A DNA stretch of 64,000 nt from Brevibacillus_H sp041920465 (GTDB lineage: Bacteria; Bacillota; Bacilli; Brevibacillales; Brevibacillaceae): assembly GCA_041920465.1 (NCBI GenBank), contig JBHGXW010000060.1:19192-83191 (forward strand), in the 5' to 3' direction. Position 1 is the first letter of the stretch, and each line of letters starts with the position of its first letter. The notes under the pieces are model-generated. The model was given only the letters and a program-made list of their open reading frames with translations. It searched no databases and was not told the origin of the DNA. This document shows positions 24,097 to 32,560 of the stretch, one piece after another. A program made the translations under genes and the position numbers.

Positions 24097-25932
24097 ATGA
24101 GTCGCGTTATTGGTATTGACCTTGGTACAACTAACTCTTGCGTAGCGGTTATGGAGGGCGGCGAACCAGTCGTTATCCCGAATCCGGAAGGTAACCGTAC
24201 TACTCCGTCTGTAGTGGCGTTCAAAAACGGTGAGCGGATCGTCGGTGAAGCAGCGAAACGCCAAGCTATCACCAACCCTGACAACACCGTAATCTCCATT
24301 AAACGCTGGATGGGTACCAACCACAAAGTAACCTTGGAAGGCAAAGAATATACTCCACAAGAAATCTCTGCCATGATCCTGCAAAAGCTGAAAGCAGATG
24401 CAGAAGCATATCTTGGCGAACCGGTAACGAAAGCAGTTATTACCGTACCTGCTTACTTCAACGACTCCCAACGTCAGGCAACCAAAGACGCCGGTAAAAT
24501 TGCCGGTCTCGAAGTGCTTCGTATCGTCAACGAGCCAACTGCGGCTGCGCTAGCTTACGGTATCGAGAAAAGCGAAGACCATACCGTTCTTGTATACGAC
24601 TTGGGCGGCGGTACTTTCGACGTATCGATTCTCGAACTCTCCGAAGGCTTCTTTGAAGTAAAAGCTACTTCCGGTGACAACAAACTGGGTGGCGATGACT
24701 TCGACCAAGTGATTATTGATTACCTCGTGAATGAGTTCAAAAAAGAACACGGCATTGATCTTTCCAAAGACCGCATGGCTCTGCAACGTTTGAAAGATGC
24801 CGCAGAGAAAGCGAAGAAAGATTTGTCCGGTGTTTTGACTACTACCATCTCGCTGCCGTTTATCACAGCAGATGCAACCGGTCCGAAACACTTGGAGTTG
24901 AATTTGACTCGTGCGAAGTTTGAAGAGTTGTCTGCACACCTTGTAGAACGTACAATGGGTCCAACCCGTCAAGCGCTGCAAGATGCAGGTTTGACACCTG
25001 ACAAAATCGACCGTGTAATTCTCGTAGGTGGTTCCACCCGTATTCCTGCGGTACAAGAAGCAATCAAGAAGTTCCTGGGTAAAGAGCCGCACAAAGGCGT
25101 TAACCCGGACGAAGTGGTAGCCTTGGGTGCTGCCGTTCAAGCCGGCGTACTCACCGGTGACGTGAAAGACGTAGTTCTCTTGGACGTAACTCCGCTCTCC
25201 CTCGGTATCGAAACGCTGGGCGGCGTCTTCACCAAGTTGATTGACCGCAACACTACCATTCCAACAAGCAAGTCCCAAGTGTTCTCAACTGCGGCAGATA
25301 ACCAAACTTCTGTAGAGATTCACGTGCTGCAAGGGGAACGTCCAATGGCAGCAGACAACAAAACGTTGGGCCGCTTCCAATTGACCGACATTCCGCCGGC
25401 ACCGCGTGGTATCCCGCAAATCGAAGTATCCTTTGACATCGACGCGAACGGTATCGTAAACGTGCGTGCGAAGGATCTGGGAACCGGCAAAGAGCAGCGC
25501 ATCACCATCACTTCCAACTCCGGTTTGACGGATCAAGAAATCGAACGCATGGTGAAGGAAGCGGAGATGAACGCCGAAGCTGACAAACAGCGCAAAGAAG
25601 CGGCGGAAATCCGCAACCAGGCTGACCAGCTCGTATTTACAACCGAGAAGACCTTGAAAGAGTTGGAAGGCAAAGTGGATCAGGCCGAAATTGATAAAGC
25701 GAATGAAGCAAAAGAGAAAGTGAAAAAAGCACTCGAAGGCAACAACACCGACGAGATCAAGAAAGCAACCGAAGAGCTGACACAAATCGTGCAGCAGCTT
25801 TCCGTGAAGCTGTATGAGCAGGCAGCGCAAGCACAGCAAGCGGCGCAAAACGCTCAAGGCGCACATGGCGCAGACGCGAAGAAAGACAACGTGGTTGACG
25901 CTGATTACGAAGTAGTAGACGATAAAAAATAA
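24097..25932 (+). CDS. dnaK: Chaperone DnaK (Hsp70)
   Basis: The 611-residue chaperone starts with VIGIDLGTTNSCVAVMEGG, and contains VYDLGGGTFDVSILEL and ILVGGSTRIPAVQE, the Hsp70 ATPase signatures. The substrate-binding domain follows from about residue 370 (DVTPLSLGIETLGGVFTKLI). It ends in a Gln/Ala-rich lid and DADYEVVDDKK. The N-terminal ATPase domain has the shortened loop typical of Gram-positive DnaK. AAGGAGG precedes ATG 24097. Codon choice is strongly biased as for an abundant protein. A strong terminator separates it from dnaJ. Confidence 0.99.
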   Translation: MSRVIGIDLGTTNSCVAVMEGGEPVVIPNPEGNRTTPSVVAFKNGERIVGEAAKRQAITNPDNTVISIKRWMGTNHKVTLEGKEYTPQEISAMILQKLKADAEAYLGEPVTKAVITVPAYFNDSQRQATKDAGKIAGLEVLRIVNEPTAAALAYGIEKSEDHTVLVYDLGGGTFDVSILELSEGFFEVKATSGDNKLGGDDFDQVIIDYLVNEFKKEHGIDLSKDRMALQRLKDAAEKAKKDLSGVLTTTISLPFITADATGPKHLELNLTRAKFEELSAHLVERTMGPTRQALQDAGLTPDKIDRVILVGGSTRIPAVQEAIKKFLGKEPHKGVNPDEVVALGAAVQAGVLTGDVKDVVLLDVTPLSLGIETLGGVFTKLIDRNTTIPTSKSQVFSTAADNQTSVEIHVLQGERPMAADNKTLGRFQLTDIPPAPRGIPQIEVSFDIDANGIVNVRAKDLGTGKEQRITITSNSGLTDQEIERMVKEAEMNAEADKQRKEAAEIRNQADQLVFTTEKTLKELEGKVDQAEIDKANEAKEKVKKALEGNNTDEIKKATEELTQIVQQLSVKLYEQAAQAQQAAQNAQGAHGADAKKDNVVDADYEVVDDKK

Positions 25933-25964
25933 TTCACTTGCACGAAGCAAGTGATCTGTTTGGG

Positions 25965-26005
25965 AAAGAGTCAAAGTCAGGTATCCAATGGCTTTGACTC
26001 TTTTT
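25965..26005 (+). terminator. Strong terminator after dnaK
   Basis: AAAGAGTCAAAG (25965-25976) pairs with CTTTGACTCTTT (25992-26003), merging into a T-run. A smaller hairpin, CACTTGC/GCAAGTG, lies at 25935-25953. Confidence 0.9.
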
Positions 26006-26044
26006 CCGAAGAAAAGAATTGGCTGCAGGGCCACTCGTCGACAA

Positions 26045-26073
26045 TTGATGCAAATTGGCAGGCATGCTATAGT
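26045..26073 (+). promoter_or_regulatory. SigA-type promoter for dnaJ-prmA-rsmE
   Basis: TTGATG (26045-26050) and TATAGT (26068-26073) are 17 bases apart with a TG extension at 26065-26066. No CIRCE element is near, so dnaJ can be transcribed independently of HrcA. Confidence 0.65.
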
Positions 26074-26112
26074 TATTTTTGACTGTCTTGGATACGGGAG
26101 TGATTGATCTCA

Positions 26113-27240
26113 ATGAAGCGTGATTATTATGAGGTGCTTGGCGTCAGCAAGAATGCGAGCGAAGACGAGATTAAAAAAGCGTATCGCAAGCTGGCTCGCC
26201 AGTACCACCCTGATGTGAACAAAGAACCAGACGCGGAAGAAAAATTCAAAGAAGTAAAGGAAGCATACGACGTCCTCTCTGATTCACAGAAGCGCGCCAA
26301 CTATGACCGGTTCGGCCATCAAGATCCGAATCAGGGATTTGGCGCGGGCGGCTTCGACATGAACGGAATGGGCGGATTTGGCGACATTTTTGACATGTTT
26401 TTCGGAGGCGGCGGCAGACGTGCCAATCCGAATGCGCCGCGCAAAGGGGCAGATTTGCAGTTCTCGCTGCAAATTGAATTCAAGGAAGCGGTATTCGGCA
26501 AAGAAACCGATATTGAGATTCCTCGTGAAGCAATTTGTGATACCTGCCACGGTTCGGGCGCTAAACCGGGCACCAGCGTAGAGACATGTAAAACATGTAA
26601 CGGTACCGGCCAGCAAGAAGTGGTTGCCAATACACCGTTTGGCCGTATCGTGAACCGCCGTACATGCCAGACATGTGAAGGCAGAGGAAAAGTAGTAAAA
26701 GAAAAATGTACGCATTGCCGGGGAACAGGCCGGGTCAAAATCCGCCGCAAAATTCATCTCAACATTCCTGCCGGTGTGGACGACGGGGCACAGCTTCGCG
26801 TACCAAACGAAGGGGAACCGGGTGTCAACGGCGGTCCGGCGGGAGATTTGTACGTCGTTTTGCGAGTAAAGCCGCATGAATTTTTTGAGCGGGAAGGCAA
26901 TGATATATATTGTGAGGTACCCATCAGCTTTGCCCAAGCTGCCTTGGGTGACGAGATTGAAGTGCCCGCGCTGGAAGGTAAAGTAAAACTGAAAGTGCCT
27001 GCGGGTACACAGACAGGAACCTTTTTCCGCCTGAGAGGAAAAGGGGTGCCGTATTTGCGCGGCAACGGTGTGGGGGATCAGCATATCAAGGTGCGTATCG
27101 TTACTCCGACCAAGCTGACGGACAAGCAAAAAGATTTGTTGCGTGAATTTGCTTCCCTAAGCGATGGAGCACCGCTTGAAATACCACACGAAGATGAGAG
27201 CTTTTTTGGCAAGATGAAGCGAGCATTTCGCGGAGAATAA
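26113..27240 (+). CDS. dnaJ: Chaperone DnaJ (Hsp40)
   Basis: The 375-residue co-chaperone has the J domain (KRDYYEVLGVSKNASEDEIK, HPDVN with the HPD triad), a Gly/Phe-rich linker (GFGAGGFDMNGMGGFGD), and four CxxCxGxG zinc motifs between about residues 145 and 205: CDTCHGSG, CKTCNGTG, CQTCEGRG, CTHCRGTG. It stimulates DnaK ATP hydrolysis. ATG 26113 is chosen over TTG 26104 because the GGGAG site is too close to the latter. In B. subtilis dnaJ is part of the long hrcA operon; here a strong terminator and a new promoter lie between. Confidence 0.98.
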   Translation: MKRDYYEVLGVSKNASEDEIKKAYRKLARQYHPDVNKEPDAEEKFKEVKEAYDVLSDSQKRANYDRFGHQDPNQGFGAGGFDMNGMGGFGDIFDMFFGGGGRRANPNAPRKGADLQFSLQIEFKEAVFGKETDIEIPREAICDTCHGSGAKPGTSVETCKTCNGTGQQEVVANTPFGRIVNRRTCQTCEGRGKVVKEKCTHCRGTGRVKIRRKIHLNIPAGVDDGAQLRVPNEGEPGVNGGPAGDLYVVLRVKPHEFFEREGNDIYCEVPISFAQAALGDEIEVPALEGKVKLKVPAGTQTGTFFRLRGKGVPYLRGNGVGDQHIKVRIVTPTKLTDKQKDLLREFASLSDGAPLEIPHEDESFFGKMKRAFRGE

Positions 27241-27281
27241 GAATGAAGAACCTTATGTAAGGTGACGGGGGATGGTAGAAA

Positions 27282-28220
27282 ATGAAATGGTCAGAAATTT
27301 GTATCCATACGACAGCGGAAGCGGTAGAAGCGGTGTCTAATTTATTGTATGAGGCCGGAGCTAACGGAGTTGTCATTGAGGACCCGGAGGTTTTGTACCG
27401 GGAATGGGATACGCCTTTCGGAGAAATCTACCAGCTATCCCCCGACGATTTTCCCAAAGAAGGAGTATACGTCAAAGGGTATTTACCGGTAACCAGCTAC
27501 CTGGGCGAAACGGTGGAAGCACTGAAAGACCGGTTAAACGAACTCCTTTTGTACGGTTTGGAGCTTGGAGCGGGTACTGTTACCACGACGGAAGTTCATG
27601 AGGACGAGTGGGCAACAGCCTGGAAGAAGTATTACAAGCCGGTAAGCATTTCGGATCGGATCACGATTACTCCTGTCTGGGAGGATTACGTGCCGAAGCG
27701 CGGAGATGAAATTATTATCGAGATGGATCCGGGGATGGCGTTTGGAACGGGTACGCATCCGACCACTGTGCTCTGCATTCGCGCTTTGGAAAAATATCTG
27801 AAACCGGGCGACCGTGTCTATGACGTAGGGACCGGTACGGGAATTCTGGGCATTGCCGCGGCGAAGCTTGGTGCTTCCTCCATTCTTGCCATGGATTTGG
27901 ATGAGGTTGCCGTTCGCTCTGCGATTGAAAACTGCAAGATCAACAAGTGCAGCGAACAAATCACCGTAAAACAGAACAACCTGCTTGACGGCGTTGTGGA
28001 GCAGGTTGAAGTGGTTATCGCCAATATATTGGCTGAAGTTATTATCCGCTTTACCGACGATGTAGAGCGTGTTCTCTTGCCGGGTGGTACGTTTATCGCT
28101 TCCGGTATCATCAAAGCACGGGAAGAAGATGTGAAGACAGCATTGGCCGAGTCCAGGCTGGAGATTGTGGAGACTGTTTACATGGATGATTGGGTAGCAA
28201 TTATCGCGAAAAAAGGATAA
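27282..28220 (+). CDS. prmA: Ribosomal protein L11 methyltransferase
   Basis: The 312-residue protein matches PrmA (B. subtilis YqeT). The N-terminal substrate domain starts MKWSEICIHTTAEAVEAVSN. The SAM-binding domain has GTGTHPTTVLCIRALEKYL, VYDVGTGTGILGIAAAKLGA (motif I) and VVIANILAEVI, the NxL/N catalytic-site region of the family. It trimethylates L11 in the cytoplasm. It follows dnaJ with a 41-base gap and precedes rsmE, the order seen in other Firmicutes. Confidence 0.96.
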   Translation: MKWSEICIHTTAEAVEAVSNLLYEAGANGVVIEDPEVLYREWDTPFGEIYQLSPDDFPKEGVYVKGYLPVTSYLGETVEALKDRLNELLLYGLELGAGTVTTTEVHEDEWATAWKKYYKPVSISDRITITPVWEDYVPKRGDEIIIEMDPGMAFGTGTHPTTVLCIRALEKYLKPGDRVYDVGTGTGILGIAAAKLGASSILAMDLDEVAVRSAIENCKINKCSEQITVKQNNLLDGVVEQVEVVIANILAEVIIRFTDDVERVLLPGGTFIASGIIKAREEDVKTALAESRLEIVETVYMDDWVAIIAKKG

Positions 28221-28238
28221 AATAGTGAGGTTGCCTGC

Positions 28239-28970
28239 ATGCAGCGATATTTCATTGATCCTCACCAATGGAACGATCAGGAAGTCATCATTACTGGCGA
28301 TGACGTTCATCATATTGTCAAAGTGATGCGATCTGCCGAAGGGGACGAAATCCTGGTAAGTGACGGAAAAGGCCGTGTGGCACAAGCTCGAATCAAACGA
28401 TTGGAGCAAAAGGAAGTGCGAGCCGATATCGTGCAAATCCTTGATGAACAGCGGGAAATGCCGATTCGCGTCACCATTGGACAGGGGTTGCCGAAAGCAG
28501 ATAAAATGGAATGGATTATTCAGAAGGGTACGGAGATGGGAGCGTATGCCTTTTTGCCTTTTTCCTCCGAGCGGACGATTGTGAAGCTGGATGAGAAAAA
28601 AGAGGGCAAGAAGCTGGAACGCTGGCAAAAAATCGCCAAAGAAGCGGCAGAGCAATCGCATCGGTCGGTTCTTCCGCAAGTTGGCTCGCCTGTCACTTTC
28701 AAAACGATTTTGGCTCAATCCCAAGCGTACTCGGCACGAGTGATTGCTTATGAACAAGAATCGGCTGTGGGCTTGAAGGAAGTGCTGAACACTCTTTCAA
28801 CAGGAGATTCGCTGTTGGTCTTGATCGGCCCGGAAGGCGGATTTTCTGCTGAAGAAGTGGCTCAAGCCAAACAGGCCGGATTTGTTTCCGTACAGTTAGG
28901 CCCGAGAATTCTGAGGACGGAGACAGCCAGCCAATATGTGTTGGCTTGTGTCTCCTATCATTTTGAATAG
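28239..28970 (+). CDS. rsmE: 16S rRNA m3U1498 methyltransferase RsmE
   Basis: The 243-residue SPOUT-class enzyme starts MQRYFIDPHQWNDQEVIITG with a PUA-like N-terminal domain. The C-terminal knot has LLVLIGPEGGFSAEEVAQAK and LGPRILRTETASQYVL, the RsmE signature. It methylates U1498 (E. coli numbering) in 16S rRNA. It corresponds to B. subtilis YqeU and follows prmA with 18 bases between. GTGAGG lies 8 bases before ATG 28239. Confidence 0.96.
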   Translation: MQRYFIDPHQWNDQEVIITGDDVHHIVKVMRSAEGDEILVSDGKGRVAQARIKRLEQKEVRADIVQILDEQREMPIRVTIGQGLPKADKMEWIIQKGTEMGAYAFLPFSSERTIVKLDEKKEGKKLERWQKIAKEAAEQSHRSVLPQVGSPVTFKTILAQSQAYSARVIAYEQESAVGLKEVLNTLSTGDSLLVLIGPEGGFSAEEVAQAKQAGFVSVQLGPRILRTETASQYVLACVSYHFE

Positions 28971-28990
28971 ATTGGTAATCAAGTTATTGA

Positions 28991-29028
28991 GGCCCCGCCC
29001 GACACAGCGATAGCTAAGGGAGGGTGGG
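28991..29028 (+). repeat. Short hairpin element D between rsmE and mtaB
   Basis: CCCGCCC (28994-29000) pairs with GGGTGGG (29022-29028) around a 21-base loop that contains AGCGATAGCT. The 5' GGCCCCGCC and 3' GGGTGGG match elements A and B. No T-run follows, so it may not terminate. Confidence 0.6.
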
Positions 29029-29051
29029 TGTAAAAGAAAGGAGGGAGAGCA

Positions 29052-30410
29052 ATGAATACCGTTGCTTTCTACACATTAGGCTGCAAAGTGAACAGCTATG
29101 AAACAGAAGCCATTTGGCAGCTGTTCAAAGCGCACGGCTACGAACGTGTCGACTTTGAGACAGAAACGGCTGATGTTTATGTGATTAATACATGTACCGT
29201 AACCAATACCGGTGACAAAAAAAGTCGCCAGGTTATCCGCCGCGCCATTCGCCGCAATCCGGACGCGATTGTGGCTGTAACCGGATGCTATGCGCAAACA
29301 TCTCCCAATGAGATTGCTGACATCCCCGGTGTTGACATCATCGTGGGTACCCAAGGCCGGGAACGGTTAGTGGAATATGTGCAACAAATCCAAAGCGAGC
29401 GCACGCCGATCAACGCGGTCGGCAACATTATGAAGGCTCGCACATTTGAAGAATTGGATGTTCCGTCCTTTACCGACAGAACCCGCGCGTCCCTTAAAAT
29501 TCAAGAAGGCTGCAACAACTTCTGCACCTTCTGCATTATTCCTTGGGCACGCGGTCTGATGCGTTCCCGCCAGCCGGAAAGTGTCATTGAGCAGGCGAAG
29601 AAACTGGTACAAGCCGGTTATCTCGAAATCGTCCTGACCGGAATTCATACCGGCGGCTACGGGGAAGATCTGGAAAACTACAACCTGGCCAAACTGCTGA
29701 AAGACCTTGAACAAGTAGAAGGATTGAAACGCATCCGGATCAGTTCCATTGAGGCCAGCCAGATTACGGATGAGGTGCTGGAAGTAATCAACCATTCCGA
29801 TAAAGTATGCCGTCATTTGCACGTTCCGCTGCAAGCAGGTGACGATGAGGTATTGAAGCGCATGCGCCGGAAGTATACCACCGCCGAGTTCAAGGAAAAA
29901 ATGGCCAAAGTCCGCGAAGCTCTGCCAGGAGTTGCCTTGACGACGGACGTTATTGTCGGCTTCCCTGGCGAAACTGAGGAACAATTCATGAACGGCTATC
30001 ACTTTATTAAAGAGATCGGCTTCGCTGAACTTCACGTCTTCCCATATTCGATGCGGACAGGAACACCGGCTGCCCGGATGGAAAATCAAGTGCCGGAAGA
30101 AGTGAAGAAAGATCGTGTTGCCAAACTGATCGAACTAAACACGGAATTGACTCTCAACTACGCCAAAGAGTACGTGGGTGATGTGCTGGAAGTGATTCCG
30201 GAGAGGGCCTTTAAAGAAGATCCGGCAAGCGGACTCTTAATGGGTTACTCCGATAACTATCTCAACGTGGTCTTCCCTGGCACGGAAGAGATGATTGGCA
30301 ACGTGTGCAAAGTAAAAATTGATGAGGCAGGTTCTGAATACTGCAAAGGCACATTTGTCCGTGTCCTTGGTGAAAACAAACCGTCCCTTATAGGAGAAAC
30401 AGCTGTATGA
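29052..30410 (+). CDS. mtaB: tRNA t6A37 methylthiotransferase MtaB
   Basis: The 452-residue radical-SAM enzyme has the UPF0004 N-terminal domain with three cluster Cys (FYTLGCKVNSYE, VINTCTVT, VTGCYAQTSP), the radical-SAM motif CNNFCTFCIIPWARG, and a C-terminal TRAM domain. GCKVNSYE marks the MtaB/YqeV group rather than MiaB. It adds a methylthio group to t6A37 of tRNAs reading ANN codons, giving ms2t6A. AAAGGAGGGAGAG precedes ATG 29052. Its stop overlaps the start of the next gene by 4 bases. Confidence 0.96.
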   Translation: MNTVAFYTLGCKVNSYETEAIWQLFKAHGYERVDFETETADVYVINTCTVTNTGDKKSRQVIRRAIRRNPDAIVAVTGCYAQTSPNEIADIPGVDIIVGTQGRERLVEYVQQIQSERTPINAVGNIMKARTFEELDVPSFTDRTRASLKIQEGCNNFCTFCIIPWARGLMRSRQPESVIEQAKKLVQAGYLEIVLTGIHTGGYGEDLENYNLAKLLKDLEQVEGLKRIRISSIEASQITDEVLEVINHSDKVCRHLHVPLQAGDDEVLKRMRRKYTTAEFKEKMAKVREALPGVALTTDVIVGFPGETEEQFMNGYHFIKEIGFAELHVFPYSMRTGTPAARMENQVPEEVKKDRVAKLIELNTELTLNYAKEYVGDVLEVIPERAFKEDPASGLLMGYSDNYLNVVFPGTEEMIGNVCKVKIDEAGSEYCKGTFVRVLGENKPSLIGETAV

Positions 30411-30835
30411 TCGAAATTTCCGCCGGTGGAGTGGTGTATCGCAAACAGGACGAACGTCTTTCTTTAATGTTGATAGAAGATCGTTATGGAAAAATGACAC
30501 TTGCCAAAGGAAAACAGGAACCGGGGGAAACCCTGGAAGAAACAGCTTTGCGTGAGATCCTGGAAGAGACAAGCGTACGGGGCAAACTGATTTGTCCCCT
30601 TGAAACGGTTTATTATACCTACCTCCACCCTATCACGGGAGAGAAGGTGAACAAAGAGGTATATTACTATCTGGTGGAAGCGTTAACCGACGATTTGACA
30701 GCCCAAATCGAAGAGATCAGGGCAGTACACTGGTATACACCGCTTGACGCGTGGAAAAACCAGCAAAAAAGAGGTTATAAAAATAACGAAAGTGTCTTGA
30801 AAAAAGCGCTTGCCCATTTTGGAATCGAGGTGTAG
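30407..30835 (+). CDS. Nudix hydrolase
   Basis: The 142-residue protein has a Nudix box at about residues 36-58: GKQEPGETLEETALREILEE, then TSV, in which Thr replaces the usual Gly near the end. It begins MIEISAGGVVYRK as many Nudix hydrolases of nucleoside diphosphate-X compounds do. Translation is coupled to mtaB through an ATGA overlap. The substrate cannot be assigned; house-cleaning of damaged nucleotides or dinucleoside polyphosphate hydrolysis are both possible. Confidence 0.9.
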   Translation: MIEISAGGVVYRKQDERLSLMLIEDRYGKMTLAKGKQEPGETLEETALREILEETSVRGKLICPLETVYYTYLHPITGEKVNKEVYYYLVEALTDDLTAQIEEIRAVHWYTPLDAWKNQQKRGYKNNESVLKKALAHFGIEV

Positions 30836-30839
30836 AAAA

Positions 30840-31505
30840 ATGAAGTTGGCTAAATATATCGACCACACGTTATTAAAGCCTGAAGCAACCGCCGAAATGA
30901 TAGACAAGCTGTGTGCCGAGGCGAAAGAGTACGATTTTGCCTCTGTCTGTGTCAACCCTGTGTGGGTGAAGCGATCCGCACAAAATCTGGCTGGTACCGA
31001 TGTGAAAGTATGTACCGTCATCGGGTTCCCGCTCGGGGCCAACACACCGGAAGTAAAAGCAGCCGAAACCCGAGATGCGATTGCAAATGGCGCTGCGGAA
31101 GTGGATATGGTCATCAACGTCGGCGCGTTGAAATCAGGCGATCTTGAGCTGGTGAAACGCGACATTCAAGCCGTTGTGGAAGCCTCCGGAGATGTGTTGG
31201 TCAAAGTGATTATTGAAACCGGTCTGTTAACCGATCAGGAGAAAGTAACCGCCTGCCAATTAAGTGTTGAGGCAGGCGCTGACTACGTGAAAACCTCTAC
31301 CGGATTCGGACCGGGCGGAGCGACCGTGGAAGACATCGCGCTGATGCGCAAAACGGTCGGCCCCGAGATTGGGGTGAAAGCTTCCGGCGGAGTACGTGAT
31401 CGCAAGACTGCTCTGGCCATGATCGAAGCTGGCGCTACCCGGATTGGCGCAAGCGCAGGAATTGCCATCGTTTCCGGGGAAACAGCTGCAGGCAGCGGCT
31501 ACTAA
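30840..31505 (+). CDS. deoC: Deoxyribose-phosphate aldolase
   Basis: The 221-residue TIM-barrel class I aldolase splits 2-deoxyribose-5-phosphate to acetaldehyde and glyceraldehyde-3-phosphate. It starts LAKYIDHTLLKPEAT and has VCTVIGFPLGANTPEVK and VDMVINVGALKSG. The Schiff-base Lys lies in ADYVKTSTGF, the second conserved Lys in GVKASGGVR. ATG 30840 is preferred (GAGGTG about 10 bases upstream); the frame is open 10 codons further into the Nudix gene. Ends with a clear terminator. Confidence 0.97.
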   Translation: MKLAKYIDHTLLKPEATAEMIDKLCAEAKEYDFASVCVNPVWVKRSAQNLAGTDVKVCTVIGFPLGANTPEVKAAETRDAIANGAAEVDMVINVGALKSGDLELVKRDIQAVVEASGDVLVKVIIETGLLTDQEKVTACQLSVEAGADYVKTSTGFGPGGATVEDIALMRKTVGPEIGVKASGGVRDRKTALAMIEAGATRIGASAGIAIVSGETAAGSGY

Positions 31506-31510
31506 GAGTC

Positions 31511-31540
31511 AAAAGTGAAGGTATCATGCCTTCACTTTTT
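31511..31540. terminator. Terminator between deoC and the phosphate transporter
   Basis: AAAAGTGAAGG (31511-31521) pairs with CCTTCACTTTT (31529-31539) around a 7-base loop. Flanking A and T runs allow use from both converging genes. Confidence 0.85.
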
Positions 31541-31546
31541 CTTTGA

Positions 31547-32476
31547 TTATTTAATCAGCCATTGAATAAAGCGACCTATCCGTGCTGCGAACGGCAAGGC
31601 TGCCAGAGAACAAATCACGTTGAACATGGTTTGGGAGTGAGCAATCTGCATCGCCGGATCAGACGTGATCATCGCGGATACTTGGGCAAGACTAGAAAGA
31701 AACGGCAAAAAGATGATGGCTCCCGCTACGTTAAACAGCGTATGGAGCCAAGCTACCTGGCGGGAAGCCGAGTTGGTTCCGATGCTGGCCACAATCGCGG
31801 TGAAGCAAGTGCCGACATTGGCTCCCAAGACAATAGCCAGAGCCGTTTCCATCGTGAAGATTTGGTGTGTCATCAAGCTCATCGTTATCGCCGTGGTAGC
31901 CGAACTGCTGTGGATCAGCGCGGTAAAAATGGTTCCGGTCAACAACCCGATCCAGATGGAATGGCTGCTCTCCAGAAACAGCATTCGGAAGGTTTGGGAA
32001 TGTTCAAGCGGCCTGGCCATAACCTGCATGGTATCAATCCCCATAAACACTAGCCCGAATCCGCCGAGAACCAATCCGATATTGCGGATTACCCGCTGCG
32101 GCATGAGCCACATCGCCACACCGATCAACAGAATCGGCACGGCGAAATCTTCCAACCGAAGAGCAATCAATTCCGTGGTAACAGTCGTACCCACGTTGGT
32201 GCCTAGAATAATCCCTACTGTTTGAGCGAAGCCGATAATGCCTGCCTGAGTAAGCGAAATGGTCAAAACGGTAACGGCACTTGAGCTTTGCAAGGCAAAG
32301 GTGGAGAACAAGCCGGAGAAAAAACTGTGCGCAGGTGTACGTGTGAAGCGAAGCAAAACGGACTCCATCCGCTTGCCCGCCATATGATGAAAGCCTGCGC
32401 GCATCGCATACATACCCAACAGAAAAAAACTGAGTCCCAAGCAAAACGGAATGACGATTTCCGAGACCGCCCGCAA
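31547..32476 (-). CDS. yqeW: Na+/phosphate cotransporter, YqeW type
   Basis: The 309-residue membrane protein has about eight membrane segments and the inverted pair of PF02690 motifs, FALQSSSAVTVLTISLTQAG and TALIHSSSATTAITMSL, plus GTNVGTTVTTE and GANVGTCFTA. This is the Na/Pi-II type transporter fold. Length and content match B. subtilis YqeW, whose gene lies near mtaB in that genome. The C-terminal PhoU-like domain of longer relatives is absent. TTG 32476 has GAGAGGGG about 10 bases upstream. It is divergent from rlmI. Confidence 0.88.
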   Translation of the reverse strand: MRAVSEIVIPFCLGLSFFLLGMYAMRAGFHHMAGKRMESVLLRFTRTPAHSFFSGLFSTFALQSSSAVTVLTISLTQAGIIGFAQTVGIILGTNVGTTVTTELIALRLEDFAVPILLIGVAMWLMPQRVIRNIGLVLGGFGLVFMGIDTMQVMARPLEHSQTFRMLFLESSHSIWIGLLTGTIFTALIHSSSATTAITMSLMTHQIFTMETALAIVLGANVGTCFTAIVASIGTNSASRQVAWLHTLFNVAGAIIFLPFLSSLAQVSAMITSDPAMQIAHSQTMFNVICSLAALPFAARIGRFIQWLIK

Positions 32477-32560
32477 ACGTTTCTAACCCCTCTCCCATCG
32501 TCAGATACTATACGCTATGCCCGGACTCAGACAAGCATGACAAGGAGGCTTATAAACCGA

